This document shows positions 25,719-33,998 of a stretch of 63,497 nt of DNA, one piece after another. The position numbers and the translations under genes were made by a program. The notes under the pieces are model-generated. The model was not told where the DNA came from. It saw only the letters and a list, made by a program, of their open reading frames with translations, and did not search any database. The stretch lies in NCBI RefSeq assembly GCF_001816165.1, contig NZ_MDZC01000048.1:1-63497 (forward strand), written 5' to 3'. This DNA is from Hymenobacter glacialis. Lineage in GTDB: Bacteria > Bacteroidota > Bacteroidia > Cytophagales > Hymenobacteraceae. Each line of letters starts with the position of its first letter. The first letter of the stretch is position 1.

Positions 25719-27149
25719 CTACCTTGCCAGTACCGGTTGCCCACCCAAAAAATCCCGGTACCACAGCCCCGAATCCTTCACGGTGCGGGCCTGGGTATCG
25801 TAGTCGATGTGAATGAGCCCAAAGCGGGGGCCGTAGCCTTCGGCCCACTCAAAATTATCGGTGAGGCTCCAGGAGAAATAGCCGCCCACGTCCAGGCCTT
25901 CCCGCCGGGCCCGCAGCACCTGCCCGATGGCCGCCTGCAGGTAGGCCCGCCGGGCCGGGTCGTGTACCCGGCCGCCCATTGCCACATCTGGGAACGCTGA
26001 GCCACTTTCAGTTACCAGCAATGTTGGCGCATTTGGATAAGCTGCAAACTGTTTTAACATTTGGTAAAGCGACTCCGGAAACACCTCCCAGCCCATGTCG
26101 GTGTGGGGCACGCCGCGCTGCTTGGCTGGCACCAGCGTGGCCCATTGCAGCGGCAGCCAGGGCGAAAACTTCACCACTTCGCGGGTGTAGTTCTGCACAC
26201 CCCAGAAGTCGAAATCGAACTGCATGCGCTGGTCGTCGCCGGGTTTCTGGTAGCGCCCCAGCAGCCAGCGCAGGCCCGGCATCTCGGCCAGCGGATAACC
26301 CAGGCCCAGGGCAGGCTCCACAAAAAACCGGTTCAGGATGGCATCGGCGCGGCGGGTAGCGGCTTCGTCGTTGGCGTGGCCGGGGCGGTGCGGCGTGAGG
26401 TAGGAGCAGGAGAACGTGGTGCCCACCTGGGCCGAGCCGGGCAGCAGCGCACGCAGGGCGCGGCCGCCCTCGGCCTGGGCAAGCGTGGCGTGGTGCGCGG
26501 CGGCCAGAAACGCCCCCAGGTGCCGCCGGCCGGGCGCGTGCACGCCCAGCAAGTGCCCCGCCCCCACAAACGCCATGGGCTCGTTTAGCACCACCCAGTG
26601 CGCCACCCGGTCGCCAAGGCGGCGGGCCATGGCCTGGGCGTAATCGGCAAACCAGCCCACGATGTTGCGGTTGGTCCAGCCGCCGCGGGCCTGCAGGGCA
26701 CTGGGCAGGTCCCAGTGGTAGAGCGTCAGCCAGGGGTTCAGGCCGCGCTCCAGGCAGGCATCTACCAGCCGGTCATAAAAGTCGAGGCCGGGCGGGTTCA
26801 CGGTGCCCACGCCCGCGGGCAGCACCCGCGCCCAGGCGGTGGAGAACCGAAAATCGGTGAGGCCCAGTCCCTGCGCCAGGTCCAGGTCGGTTTGGTAGCG
26901 GTGGTGGAATTCGGTGGCCACGCGCCCGTGCTCGTTGCGCCGGATGGTGCCCTTGCGGCGGGTAAAATCGTCCCAAATGCTGGGTCCCTTGCCCTGCTCC
27001 TGCCAGGCGCCTTCTATTTGGTAAGCGGCGGTGGCGGCCCCCCAATGGAAATCGGGTCCGAAGTCGGCGCGGGAAAACGGCAGCGGCGCCGAAGCCGGGT
27101 AAAAGGCCGGGGGCAGCGGCTCCTCAAAGCGGGGTGGTGGTGTGGTCAT
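25719..27149 (-). CDS. Glycoside hydrolase family 1 beta-glucosidase
   Basis: The 476-residue protein hydrolyses beta-glucosides or related sugars with a retaining mechanism. Seen are FHWGAATAAYQIEGAW (about 34-49), FRFSTAWARVLP, the acid/base Glu in VVLNEPMAF (about 188) and the nucleophile Glu in LLVTESGSAF (about 377). The family motif there is normally TENG, so Asn is replaced by Ser while the Glu remains. SWSLTDNFEWAEGY near the C-terminus is typical. There is no signal peptide, so the enzyme is cytoplasmic. Length is normal for GH1. Confidence 0.95.
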   Translation of the reverse strand: MTTPPPRFEEPLPPAFYPASAPLPFSRADFGPDFHWGAATAAYQIEGAWQEQGKGPSIWDDFTRRKGTIRRNEHGRVATEFHHRYQTDLDLAQGLGLTDFRFSTAWARVLPAGVGTVNPPGLDFYDRLVDACLERGLNPWLTLYHWDLPSALQARGGWTNRNIVGWFADYAQAMARRLGDRVAHWVVLNEPMAFVGAGHLLGVHAPGRRHLGAFLAAAHHATLAQAEGGRALRALLPGSAQVGTTFSCSYLTPHRPGHANDEAATRRADAILNRFFVEPALGLGYPLAEMPGLRWLLGRYQKPGDDQRMQFDFDFWGVQNYTREVVKFSPWLPLQWATLVPAKQRGVPHTDMGWEVFPESLYQMLKQFAAYPNAPTLLVTESGSAFPDVAMGGRVHDPARRAYLQAAIGQVLRARREGLDVGGYFSWSLTDNFEWAEGYGPRFGLIHIDYDTQARTVKDSGLWYRDFLGGQPVLAR

Positions 27150-27240
27150 GCGCAGGGCGCGGAAATGGGAGGTAGTGGGGGTTGTTGACGCGTCCGGCAG
27201 CGCGTTGCCTGCTGCTGAGGCTGTTTAGTAGTTCAAAAAA

Positions 27241-27342
27241 GAACGTCATGCTGAGCGTAGCCGAAGCATCTCTACCGCAGTAGTAATCCATGCCGAGGCA
27301 ACGAAGCGGTAGAGATGCTTCGGCAAGCTCAGCATGACGTTC
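27241..27342. repeat. Palindromic repeat, copy B (102 bp)
   Basis: The left arm at 27241-27276 and right arm at 27308-27342 pair over about 35 bp, differing only where GTAG faces TTG. The loop starts GCAGTAGTAATCC as in copy A. It lies between the beta-glucosidase and the glycosyltransferase. Confidence 0.9.
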
Positions 27343-27404
27343 AGGTTCGTTCTTGAAATCCATGCAAGGCAGCTTCGCTTCAAAAACCACCCCTGCCGGG
27401 CACC

Positions 27405-28400
27405 CTACAGCTGTTCGCGAAGTAATTGGTCAATCACGGCGCCGGTCTGGTCAGGGTAATCCACGGCCACGGTGTCGACCTGGTGCAGCCATTGGTCTAC
27501 TTTATCCAGGTTTTTGTCTTTGAGGTTTTTGATGATGGGCACGCCCATGCTGGCCAGCGCTGCCGCGTTGCACTGCTGCTCATACTGCTGCTTCATGGGC
27601 ATGGCCAGCAGCTTTTTGCCCAGAAACAGGGCCTCGGCGGGGGTTTCGAAGCCGGCGCCGCACAACACGCCCGCCGACCGGGCCATGCTGTCGAGAAAAG
27701 CCGGGCCGCTCACCGGCTGCACGGCCACGTTGCCGTAGGTGGTGGCCTTGGTGCTGTGCTTGCTGAACACCTCCCACCGCACCGAGCGGCTCAGGTACTG
27801 CAGCCGCTCCACCAGGAAATGCTCCTCAAACGCGGGCAGGTACACCGTGTAGTGGCCTTCGTTGGTGGGGCTCAGCTCGCGCACGTGCTGCCGGATAACG
27901 GGCGTGAAGATGCCCGGCCCATAGGCCTGAAAATGAAAGCCGTACTGCGCCGTGCTGGGGGCGTAATGCTTGAGCACCGCCCGGCCCGCGGGGTCCTCCT
28001 CGTCGGGCCGGGGCGCCAGCGGGTGCAGCACCGCGCTTTGGTGGCTCAGGGCCACGCAGGGCACTTCGCGCAGCTTGCAGGCCCAGCTCGACACCGGCTC
28101 AAAGTCGCTGATGACCAAATCAAAATCCCTGACGGGCAGGTGGCGCACCTCGTGCAAAAACTTGGCGGAGTTGAACTGCAAAAACGTTTTGACGAAATCG
28201 ATGCCGCCTTTTTTGCCGAACAGAAAACCCATGCCACGGGCACGGTGCTGCACCTCAAACGGAACGGGCAGGTCGGCCGGCGGACCACTGACCAGTATTT
28301 CGAGGTGTTCGCACCGGGCCTGCAGCAGGGGCACCACGTCGAGGGCGCGGGCTAGGTGGCCGTTTCCGGTGCCTTGGATGGCGTAGAGTATGCGGGACAT
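27405..28400 (-). CDS. MurG-like glycosyltransferase family protein
   Basis: The 331-residue protein begins ILYAIQGTGNGHLARAL, the glycine-rich N-terminal loop of GT-B enzymes of the MJ1255/MurG-like group, and carries AGVLCGAGFETPAEALFLGK (about 235-255), the sugar-nucleotide-binding segment. It has no signal peptide. The acceptor is unknown; such proteins are often linked to cell-envelope glycolipids. No partner genes are adjacent. Confidence 0.85.
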   Translation of the reverse strand: MSRILYAIQGTGNGHLARALDVVPLLQARCEHLEILVSGPPADLPVPFEVQHRARGMGFLFGKKGGIDFVKTFLQFNSAKFLHEVRHLPVRDFDLVISDFEPVSSWACKLREVPCVALSHQSAVLHPLAPRPDEEDPAGRAVLKHYAPSTAQYGFHFQAYGPGIFTPVIRQHVRELSPTNEGHYTVYLPAFEEHFLVERLQYLSRSVRWEVFSKHSTKATTYGNVAVQPVSGPAFLDSMARSAGVLCGAGFETPAEALFLGKKLLAMPMKQQYEQQCNAAALASMGVPIIKNLKDKNLDKVDQWLHQVDTVAVDYPDQTGAVIDQLLREQL

Positions 28401-28798
28401 AAGAAACTGTAAAACGACTTCTACGGCATATCTGACGCTGTGGGCGGCTTACCCGAGCTTAAATTCGGTCAGCTGCCCTCCCGGCGATTCAGAAAAACAG
28501 CTGGTGCGTCCGGCTGAGCTTGTCGAAGCATCTCTACCACAATCAGTAGAATCGAAAAATGCATGGTATTTTGGAAGCCAAATAATGGATTTATCCAGTT
28601 GCCAAAGTTCGCTCCGTTCGATGGATAGGGCTTCACAGCGGCGTCACCATTGCACCTGGTCTTTGGGGGCCTGGGCGGGCTTATGCAACTTTTTGGGGCG
28701 GTACGGCCGGGGTTTGCGCGGGAAGTAGTTTCTTTGTTGGACCGATTATCAGCATTCCTATTCTCATTGTGTTTTACCGCTTTAATTCAATCCCCGCT
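28401..28798. other. Intergenic region with a half repeat
   Basis: This 398-bp region holds a half copy of the palindromic repeat at 28512-28538 (GGCTGAGCTTGTCGAAGCAT then CTCTACC). The rest shows no gene that I can support. Confidence 0.6.
28512..28538. repeat. Half copy of the palindromic repeat
   Basis: This stretch matches the left arm of copies A-C without a paired right arm. Confidence 0.7.
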
Positions 28799-29389
28799 AT
28801 GCCCACTTTTCCTCGCCTGATTCGCCACACGCTCACCGTTGGCCTGCTGAGCCTGCTGGCCGGGGCCGCCGCCGCCCAGCCCACCGGCAAAGCCGCCAAA
28901 GGCCGCAAGCGCTACACCTTTGCCCAAAGGGATGGCGTGTCGCCCTACGTGCAGAACGTGACCAAAAACACCGACGAGGAGCAGGACGTCGACGGCAGCT
29001 TCACCCGCCTCGGCTACCGCTCCTATACCGACATGCTCACCGAAATCGAAGCCCTCAAAAAGCTCAATAACTGGGCCGACACCACCTACCAGCGCCGGCT
29101 GGCGGCTCTGCCCGCCGGAGGCGTGCTCCTGGTCACCATTCACCGCCAGGGCCCCAAAAATGCCGAGCTGTCCAACCTCACCCTCACCGCCACCGACAAA
29201 ACCGGCAAGGAAGTATTCGCCCAAACCCTGGCCCCCGGCAACGGCCGCTTCTTCGGCCGCGACCTCTACCAGGCCCAGCGCACCATTGCCTTCCCCAAAA
29301 TGGACGCTCAGGAGCTGAACGTGAGCATCCGCGACGCCAAGCTTTACCAGACGTTTGAGTACACACTGACGCTGCCGGCGGTGCAGTAG
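28799..29389 (+). CDS. Secreted protein of unknown function
   Basis: ATG 28799 (MPTFPRLIRHTLTVGLLSLL) opens a signal peptide cleaved near AAAQP (about 23); an upstream GTG in frame is less likely. The protein has 196 residues. The mature domain is mixed alpha/beta (YTDMLTEIEALKKLNNWADT) ending in beta strands (NVSIRDAKLYQTFEYTLTL), as in a lipocalin- or Ig-like periplasmic protein. I do not recognise a family. Confidence 0.7.
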   Translation: MPTFPRLIRHTLTVGLLSLLAGAAAAQPTGKAAKGRKRYTFAQRDGVSPYVQNVTKNTDEEQDVDGSFTRLGYRSYTDMLTEIEALKKLNNWADTTYQRRLAALPAGGVLLVTIHRQGPKNAELSNLTLTATDKTGKEVFAQTLAPGNGRFFGRDLYQAQRTIAFPKMDAQELNVSIRDAKLYQTFEYTLTLPAVQ

Positions 29390-29566
29390 CATTTGTCTAA
29401 TGCCTCTCTATTTATGAATGGCGTACTTTGAGGAGGAGCTTACAAAATGATACTTGTGAAGAAGACTATATGAAAGGCCACTCTGTATCGACTAACCTTG
29501 ATAAGCTTGCAGTTTGTTTTAGAGATTTAAATATTACTGTTTTTGTAAAGTAAAGCTTCTTTATCC

Positions 29567-30106
29567 ATGAAAATTATTGTCATCCTCTCGTTTGGGTTAC
29601 TTGTAGGGTGTAAAGCCTTTGATAAAGTGGCTTGTTACGATGAAAAACTCAAGAAGGCCAGCAGTAGTACAGTATATCGCGAAACTCATGCCAGCGCTTC
29701 TGTTAGTATACCCAGATTGATAGCGGAGAAGAATTATAATCCAATGTATAGAACCGCTTTTGTTGATTCTTCGATTGTGTACGCTTCCAAAATAGATGAG
29801 GCCATTTTCTTTAGTCCTGACAGCAGCAAATGCGTGGTGCCTGTTTTACTGCAGACAACAGCCAATGAGGACTTTGACCAAATCCTTTATTTCCATGGAA
29901 CGCGGAATACCAGTGGATGGACCTTTGCTACGAATAGATTGCCTGAAGTACCAGAAGTGCGCTCTTTGGTAAAGAAAAAAATGGTCGAGGGCCAATGGGT
30001 TAATCACTCTTTAGCGACCCTTTCCCAACGAGCTCGACTAAAGGCCCTTAATTTTGAAATTATAGACCGCCGTGGGTGTGCGATTGACCCTAAATTTTGG
30101 TTTTAA
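29567..30106 (+). CDS. AT-rich uncharacterised lipoprotein
   Basis: The 179-residue protein has a short lipobox signal (MKIIVILSFGLLVGC, Cys 15). The body contains DQILYFHGTRNTSGWTF and ends RGCAIDPKFWF, with no known motif. Base composition is clearly lower in GC than the flanking genes, from about 29390 to 30180, which suggests recent acquisition. No transposase or integrase is adjacent. Confidence 0.7.
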   Translation: MKIIVILSFGLLVGCKAFDKVACYDEKLKKASSSTVYRETHASASVSIPRLIAEKNYNPMYRTAFVDSSIVYASKIDEAIFFSPDSSKCVVPVLLQTTANEDFDQILYFHGTRNTSGWTFATNRLPEVPEVRSLVKKKMVEGQWVNHSLATLSQRARLKALNFEIIDRRGCAIDPKFWF

Positions 30107-30607
30107 GAGTAATATTATATTTATTAGATTTAAACACTTAAAACATGAGGCAGCAATGAGTTAATCCAGGTAATTAATGGTTGGCGTCGGGATTGCACAA
30201 GACGGATATTCATAGATTTTTCGAACGCAACTTGAATCGAAGGTCTCTACTTTTCTGGTTCCCATTAGTCAACTCATGCCATGCTGGGAATGGTTTCTGG
30301 ATTATTTCATTCGCCAAGCTGACATTTGCTACCAAGGACCGCACCCAGCAGATTATACCATGTTTGTGCCCCGGTTGGTGCCAGTGCTACGTTGTGCCGT
30401 GACGGAGTTGTCTAGGATGCTTATGTGCGGTAAACACTAGGATTACAACCTGTGGGCCAGCAGTTTTGAACACGGCGGCAATGGAACAAACGGACCCGTC
30501 ACCGGGCGCTGAATTGCCTTAATACCAAGCCTGGCCGTGAACCTTCGCTTCGTTCTGTAGGCTTCCCTTCAAAGTAGTTCATCCATTAATAGAGGTTAGA
30601 TTCCAGT
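30107..30607. other. Gene-poor region with a possible gene remnant
   Basis: The 501-bp stretch continues the unusual composition. A frame without stops from 30216 to about 30423 contains MPCWEWFLDYFIRQADICYQ and looks protein-like but has no clear start or family. It may be the remnant of an acquired gene. Confidence 0.4.
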
Positions 30608-31120
30608 TTACTCCCGCAGCCGCACCCACTGCACTGCCAGCACTGTTTTCGCATCGCGCAACGGCTCGGCTGCCAGCGCTTCCCAGCTCAGCTCCACCAT
30701 TTCGATGTTCTCGTTTTCTTCGGCCAGCCCGCCGCCAGCGCCGGTTTTGTGGCTTACCTCGGCGTAGTACACGGTAATTTCCTCGGAGCTGGTGCCCGGC
30801 GAGGGCCAGATGCACACGATTTCCTCCAGCCGGTTCACATCGTAGCCCAGCTCCTCGTGAATCTCGCGGCGCACGGCGGTTTCGGGGGCTTCGTTGCCGT
30901 CTATCATGCCGGCGGCTATTTCCAGAATGTCGGCTTCGGGGCCGATGCGGAACTGGCGGGTGAGGACGTACACCTGCCGGGCCGTGTCGTAGACCAGGGC
31001 GGCCACGGCTTTGCCGGGCGCAAATTGCTCACGTCGGAGCTGCTGGTCGCCGTCCTGAACGATTAGCTGGTTGACTTTGTAGTGACCATTGAAAACCTGG
31101 GTCCGCTCGATAATCTGCAT
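30608..31120 (-). CDS. NUDIX hydrolase, ADP-ribose/GDP-mannose pyrophosphatase type
   Basis: ATG 31120 (MQIIERTQVFNGHYKVNQLI) is preferred; the longer reading adds an atypical Arg-rich start. The protein has 170 residues. The Nudix box is complete at residues 71-93 (G-x5-E-x7-REIHEELGY), giving the Mg2+ site. The segment YVLTRQFRIGPEADILEIAA before it is typical of NudF/NudK enzymes that split ADP-ribose or GDP-mannose. It is divergent from the rhlE-like gene. Confidence 0.92.
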   Translation of the reverse strand: MQIIERTQVFNGHYKVNQLIVQDGDQQLRREQFAPGKAVAALVYDTARQVYVLTRQFRIGPEADILEIAAGMIDGNEAPETAVRREIHEELGYDVNRLEEIVCIWPSPGTSSEEITVYYAEVSHKTGAGGGLAEENENIEMVELSWEALAAEPLRDAKTVLAVQWVRLRE

Positions 31121-31425
31121 GTTCGGATTACTATGTTGTACCTTTGTTGACACCAGGGCCGCCGTCGGAGCAGCCCGCTGCCCGGCTGCGTCGGGCAAAG
31201 CCACGCGCCTCGGCTGCCTCCGCAAGTAAGCGCACCTCACCCCAACTTCTCTTTATTCAGGGAATCTGACGGCCTCCGACGAGCCGCCAACCCCGCCCAC
31301 GTCCGGCACCGTCGGCGTGGCCATGCCCGCCTGTGCTTCCGCACGAGGCGCTCCCTATTGCTGCGCGGCCCCTTGTTGGCTCCAGCCCCCCCCACCCGAA
31401 CTATTCGAGTACCAAACCCCCACAC
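31121..31425. other. Long leader region upstream of the RhlE-type gene
   Basis: The 305-bp divergent region holds a TACCTTTG box at 31139-31146, so the helicase mRNA may carry a leader of about 275 nt. The leader is GC-rich and could fold (GCCTCCGACGAGCCGCC, CGGCACCGTCGGCGTGG), but I cannot assign a known element. Confidence 0.45.
31139..31146 (+). promoter_or_regulatory. Candidate -7 box TACCTTTG
   Basis: This is an exact TAnnTTTG facing the RhlE-type helicase gene. A matching TTTG -33 element is not evident. Confidence 0.45.
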
Positions 31426-32910
31426 ATGACGTTTGACGATTTAAACCTGATTGACCCCATCCTCAAAGCCCTCAAAGAGGAAGGATACACTACCCCCACT
31501 CCCATCCAGGAGCAAGCCATTCCCCACGTGCTCGAAGGCAAAGACCTGCTGGGCGTGGCCCAGACCGGCACCGGCAAAACCGCGGCCTTCACCGTGCCCA
31601 TTCTGCAGGTGCTGCACCGCACCGCCCAGGTATCGAACCACGCCCCGCGCGCCATTCGCTGCCTCGTGCTCACGCCCACCCGTGAGCTGGCCATCCAAAT
31701 CAACGAAAGCTTCGGCGCCTACGGCCGCCACCTGAGCCAGATTCGCCACACCGTTATTTTCGGCGGCGTGAGCCAGGGCTCGCAGGTTGCGCAGCTCAAG
31801 CGCGGCGTAGAAGTACTCATCGCCACCCCCGGCCGCCTGCTCGACCTCATGAACCAGGGCTTCGTGGACCTGCGCCAAGTGGAAGTGTTCGTGCTCGACG
31901 AAGCCGACCGCATGCTCGACATGGGCTTCATCAACGACATCAAGCGCATTCTGCCCAAGCTGCCCACCAAGCGCCAGACCCTGTTTTTCTCGGCCACCAT
32001 GCCCGGCCAGATTCAGGAGCTGGCCAGCACCATCCTGCGTCCCAACCCGGTGCGCGTGGCCGTGACGCCCGTGAGCAGCACCGCCGACACCGTGACCCAA
32101 TCGGTGTACCTGGTGGAAAACAACGACAAGCCCGCCCTGCTCCGCCACATCCTGCAGGACCGCGAGATTAAACGGGTGCTGGTTTTCACCCGCACCAAGC
32201 ACGGCGCCGACAAAGTGGTGAAAGCCCTGGCCGCCAACCAGATTCCGGCCGAAGCCATTCATGGCAACAAAAGCCAGAACCACCGCCAGCGGGCCCTGTC
32301 CAACTTCAAAGCCGGCAGCACCCGCGTGCTGGTGGCCACCGACATCGCCGCCCGCGGCATCGACGTGGACGAGCTGACGCACGTTATTAACTACGAAATC
32401 CCGAACGAGCCCGAAACCTACGTGCACCGCATTGGCCGCACCGGCCGGGCCGGCGCGTTCGGCACCGCGTTTTCGTTTGTGGAAGACGAGGAGCGCGCCT
32501 ACCTGCAGGACATCCAGAAGCTCATCAGCCGCCAGATTGACATCGAAGCCGAGCATCCGTTCGTGTCGGGCCGCATCAAGCCGGTGATGCTGCACGGCAA
32601 CGAGCGCATCATCCGGCCCAAAGGCCCGGCGGGTCGTCCGGCCCGTTCCGGTCCCCGCGAGGGTGGCAATGGCGGCGGCGGTCGTTCCGGCGGTGGCCAG
32701 GGCGGCGGACGCTCCGGTGGCGGCCGTCCCAGCGGCGGCGGCGAGCGCAGCAGTCGCCCCGCTCCAGCGGCGGGCAGTGGCCAGTCGGACACGTCGCGCC
32801 GCTTTGGCAGCGGCGGTGCCCGCGTGAACGTGGGCGGCAACCGCGAAGGCGGTGACCTGGGCGGCCGGCGTCGCGGCGATGCCGGCGGCACCCGCCGCGG
32901 CTCGTTCTAA
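31426..32910 (+). CDS. rhlE: DEAD-box RNA helicase, RhlE type
   Basis: ATG 31426 (MTFDDLNLIDPILKALKEEG) gives 494 residues and the conserved Q-motif start; the longer reading is not conserved-like. Motifs are AQTGTGKTAAF (about 45-55), DEADRMLDMGF (about 156), SATMP (about 189), ARGID (about 309) and HRIGRTGRAG (about 335). Residues about 400-494 form an Arg/Gly/Ser-rich tail (GGGRSGGGQGGGRSGGGR), a likely disordered RNA-binding region. It unwinds RNA in ribosome assembly or decay. A palindromic repeat and a terminator follow. Confidence 0.94.
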   Translation: MTFDDLNLIDPILKALKEEGYTTPTPIQEQAIPHVLEGKDLLGVAQTGTGKTAAFTVPILQVLHRTAQVSNHAPRAIRCLVLTPTRELAIQINESFGAYGRHLSQIRHTVIFGGVSQGSQVAQLKRGVEVLIATPGRLLDLMNQGFVDLRQVEVFVLDEADRMLDMGFINDIKRILPKLPTKRQTLFFSATMPGQIQELASTILRPNPVRVAVTPVSSTADTVTQSVYLVENNDKPALLRHILQDREIKRVLVFTRTKHGADKVVKALAANQIPAEAIHGNKSQNHRQRALSNFKAGSTRVLVATDIAARGIDVDELTHVINYEIPNEPETYVHRIGRTGRAGAFGTAFSFVEDEERAYLQDIQKLISRQIDIEAEHPFVSGRIKPVMLHGNERIIRPKGPAGRPARSGPREGGNGGGGRSGGGQGGGRSGGGRPSGGGERSSRPAPAAGSGQSDTSRRFGSGGARVNVGGNREGGDLGGRRRGDAGGTRRGSF

Positions 32911-32938
32911 GCGCCATCACAGGCTGCTTTGATTAAAA

Positions 32939-33044
32939 GAACGTCATGCTGAGCTTGCCCAAGCATCTCTACCGCAACGCTAATCCCATGCGAAATGGAA
33001 TAGTAGCGCGGTAGAGATGCTTCGGCAAGCTCAGCATGACGTTC
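32939..33044. repeat. Palindromic repeat, copy C (106 bp)
   Basis: Left arm 32939-32975 and right arm 33008-33044 pair over 37 bp with one mismatch (GCCCAAG against GCCGAAG). The loop differs from A and B except for CTAATCC. It lies just after the RhlE-type gene. Confidence 0.9.
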
Positions 33045-33074
33045 TTTTGTATTGGGCACATTTTCAAGCAAAGA

Positions 33075-33117
33075 GCAATGAGGCCAGGAAAACTTTTTCC
33101 GGGCCTCATTGCTTTTT
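33075..33117 (+). terminator. Intrinsic terminator
   Basis: GCAATGAGGCC (33075-33085) pairs with GGCCTCATTGC (33102-33112), followed by TTTTT. It would end transcription of the RhlE-type helicase. Confidence 0.85.
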
Positions 33118-33167
33118 ATAGCAGATTACGTGCTTGTTCGCCCCTAATTACTCCCTATTCGGTTCCT

Positions 33168-33665
33168 ATGGCTCAGCCCACGCTTCCTGTTATCCAAGCC
33201 CTGCGCGACACGGCCCAGCGTCTCGCCACCCAAGCGCCCTACCAGTGGGGCCATATGGGCAGCTGCAACTGCGGCCACCTCGCCCAAACCGTCACGCGCC
33301 TCACCAAAGCTGAGATTCACGCCCGCGCCATGCAGCGTTACGGCGACTGGGAGCGGCAGCTCATTGACTATTGCCCCACCAGCGGCCTGCCCATCGACCA
33401 GACCATCGACGAGATGCTGGCCCTGGGTTTCTCCCGCACCGACCTCACCCACCTGGAGAAAATTTCTGACCCCACTATTCGGGCAGCCATAGCGTTTGAG
33501 CGACGCGACACCCTCCGCCACAACCAGCGCGACGACGTGGTGCTCTATCTCCGCACCTGGGCCGACCTGCTGGAGCGCGACCTGCTGGCCGGCATCACCC
33601 TGCCCAGCTTCACCACCCAGCCCGTGCCCACCCCCGCCTTCGCGGCTGTCGCGGCAGAGGCCTGA
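33168..33665 (+). CDS. Uncharacterised 165-residue protein
   Basis: ATG 33168 (MAQPTLPVIQALRDTAQRLA) gives a soluble, mostly helical protein. It has a conserved-looking HMGSCNCGHLAQTVTRL (about 29-45) with two Cys and two His, DYCPTSGLPIDQTIDEML, and a C-terminal helix LRTWADLLERDL. Cys/His spacing could bind a metal, but no family is recognised. Terminators on both sides make it its own transcription unit. Confidence 0.75.
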   Translation: MAQPTLPVIQALRDTAQRLATQAPYQWGHMGSCNCGHLAQTVTRLTKAEIHARAMQRYGDWERQLIDYCPTSGLPIDQTIDEMLALGFSRTDLTHLEKISDPTIRAAIAFERRDTLRHNQRDDVVLYLRTWADLLERDLLAGITLPSFTTQPVPTPAFAAVAAEA

Positions 33666-33711
33666 GTCAACGGCGATTTTTAAACCCGGCCTTTACGGCC
33701 TGACTACTTCA

Positions 33712-33775
33712 CCCAAGTCCAACAGAAAACGCCCCTGCCATATTTGGCGGGGGCCGTTTTCTGTTGGGACTTGGG
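33712..33775. terminator. Long hairpin, probable bidirectional terminator
   Basis: CCCAAGTC-CAACAGAAAACG-CCCCTGCC pairs with GGCGGGG-CGTTTTCTGTTG-GACTTGGG across ATATTT, with few mismatches. It lies between convergent genes. Confidence 0.7.
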
Positions 33776-33824
33776 CTGGACTTATTGAACAGCCGCAGAG
33801 GCCACAATAAGCTTCGCCTGGAAA

Positions 33825-33998
33825 TTAGCGGGTGACGTTGGAGCGCTGGGCTTCGCGGTAGCCTTCGGCGCGGTGGGCGCGCTTGTAGGCGGCATCAGCC
33901 GACGGGTCCTTTTCAGCGTCGGGGGCCTGGGAGCAGGAGGCGGTCAGGAACATTGCCGCGGCAGCGGCCAACCAAAGATTCGTGCGGGTCAGTTTCAT
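33825..33998 (-). CDS. Small lipoprotein (57 residues)
   Basis: ATG 33998 (MKLTRTNLWLAAAAAMFLTA) starts a lipoprotein signal with SC at residues 21-22, followed by a short Lys/Arg/Ala-rich tail (AYKRAHRAEGYREAQRS). The box TACCTTCG on the same strand at 34003-34010 is close to TAnnTTTG and lies only 4 nt from the ATG, so the mRNA may be leaderless. Function is unknown. Confidence 0.65.
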   Translation of the reverse strand: MKLTRTNLWLAAAAAMFLTASCSQAPDAEKDPSADAAYKRAHRAEGYREAQRSNVTR

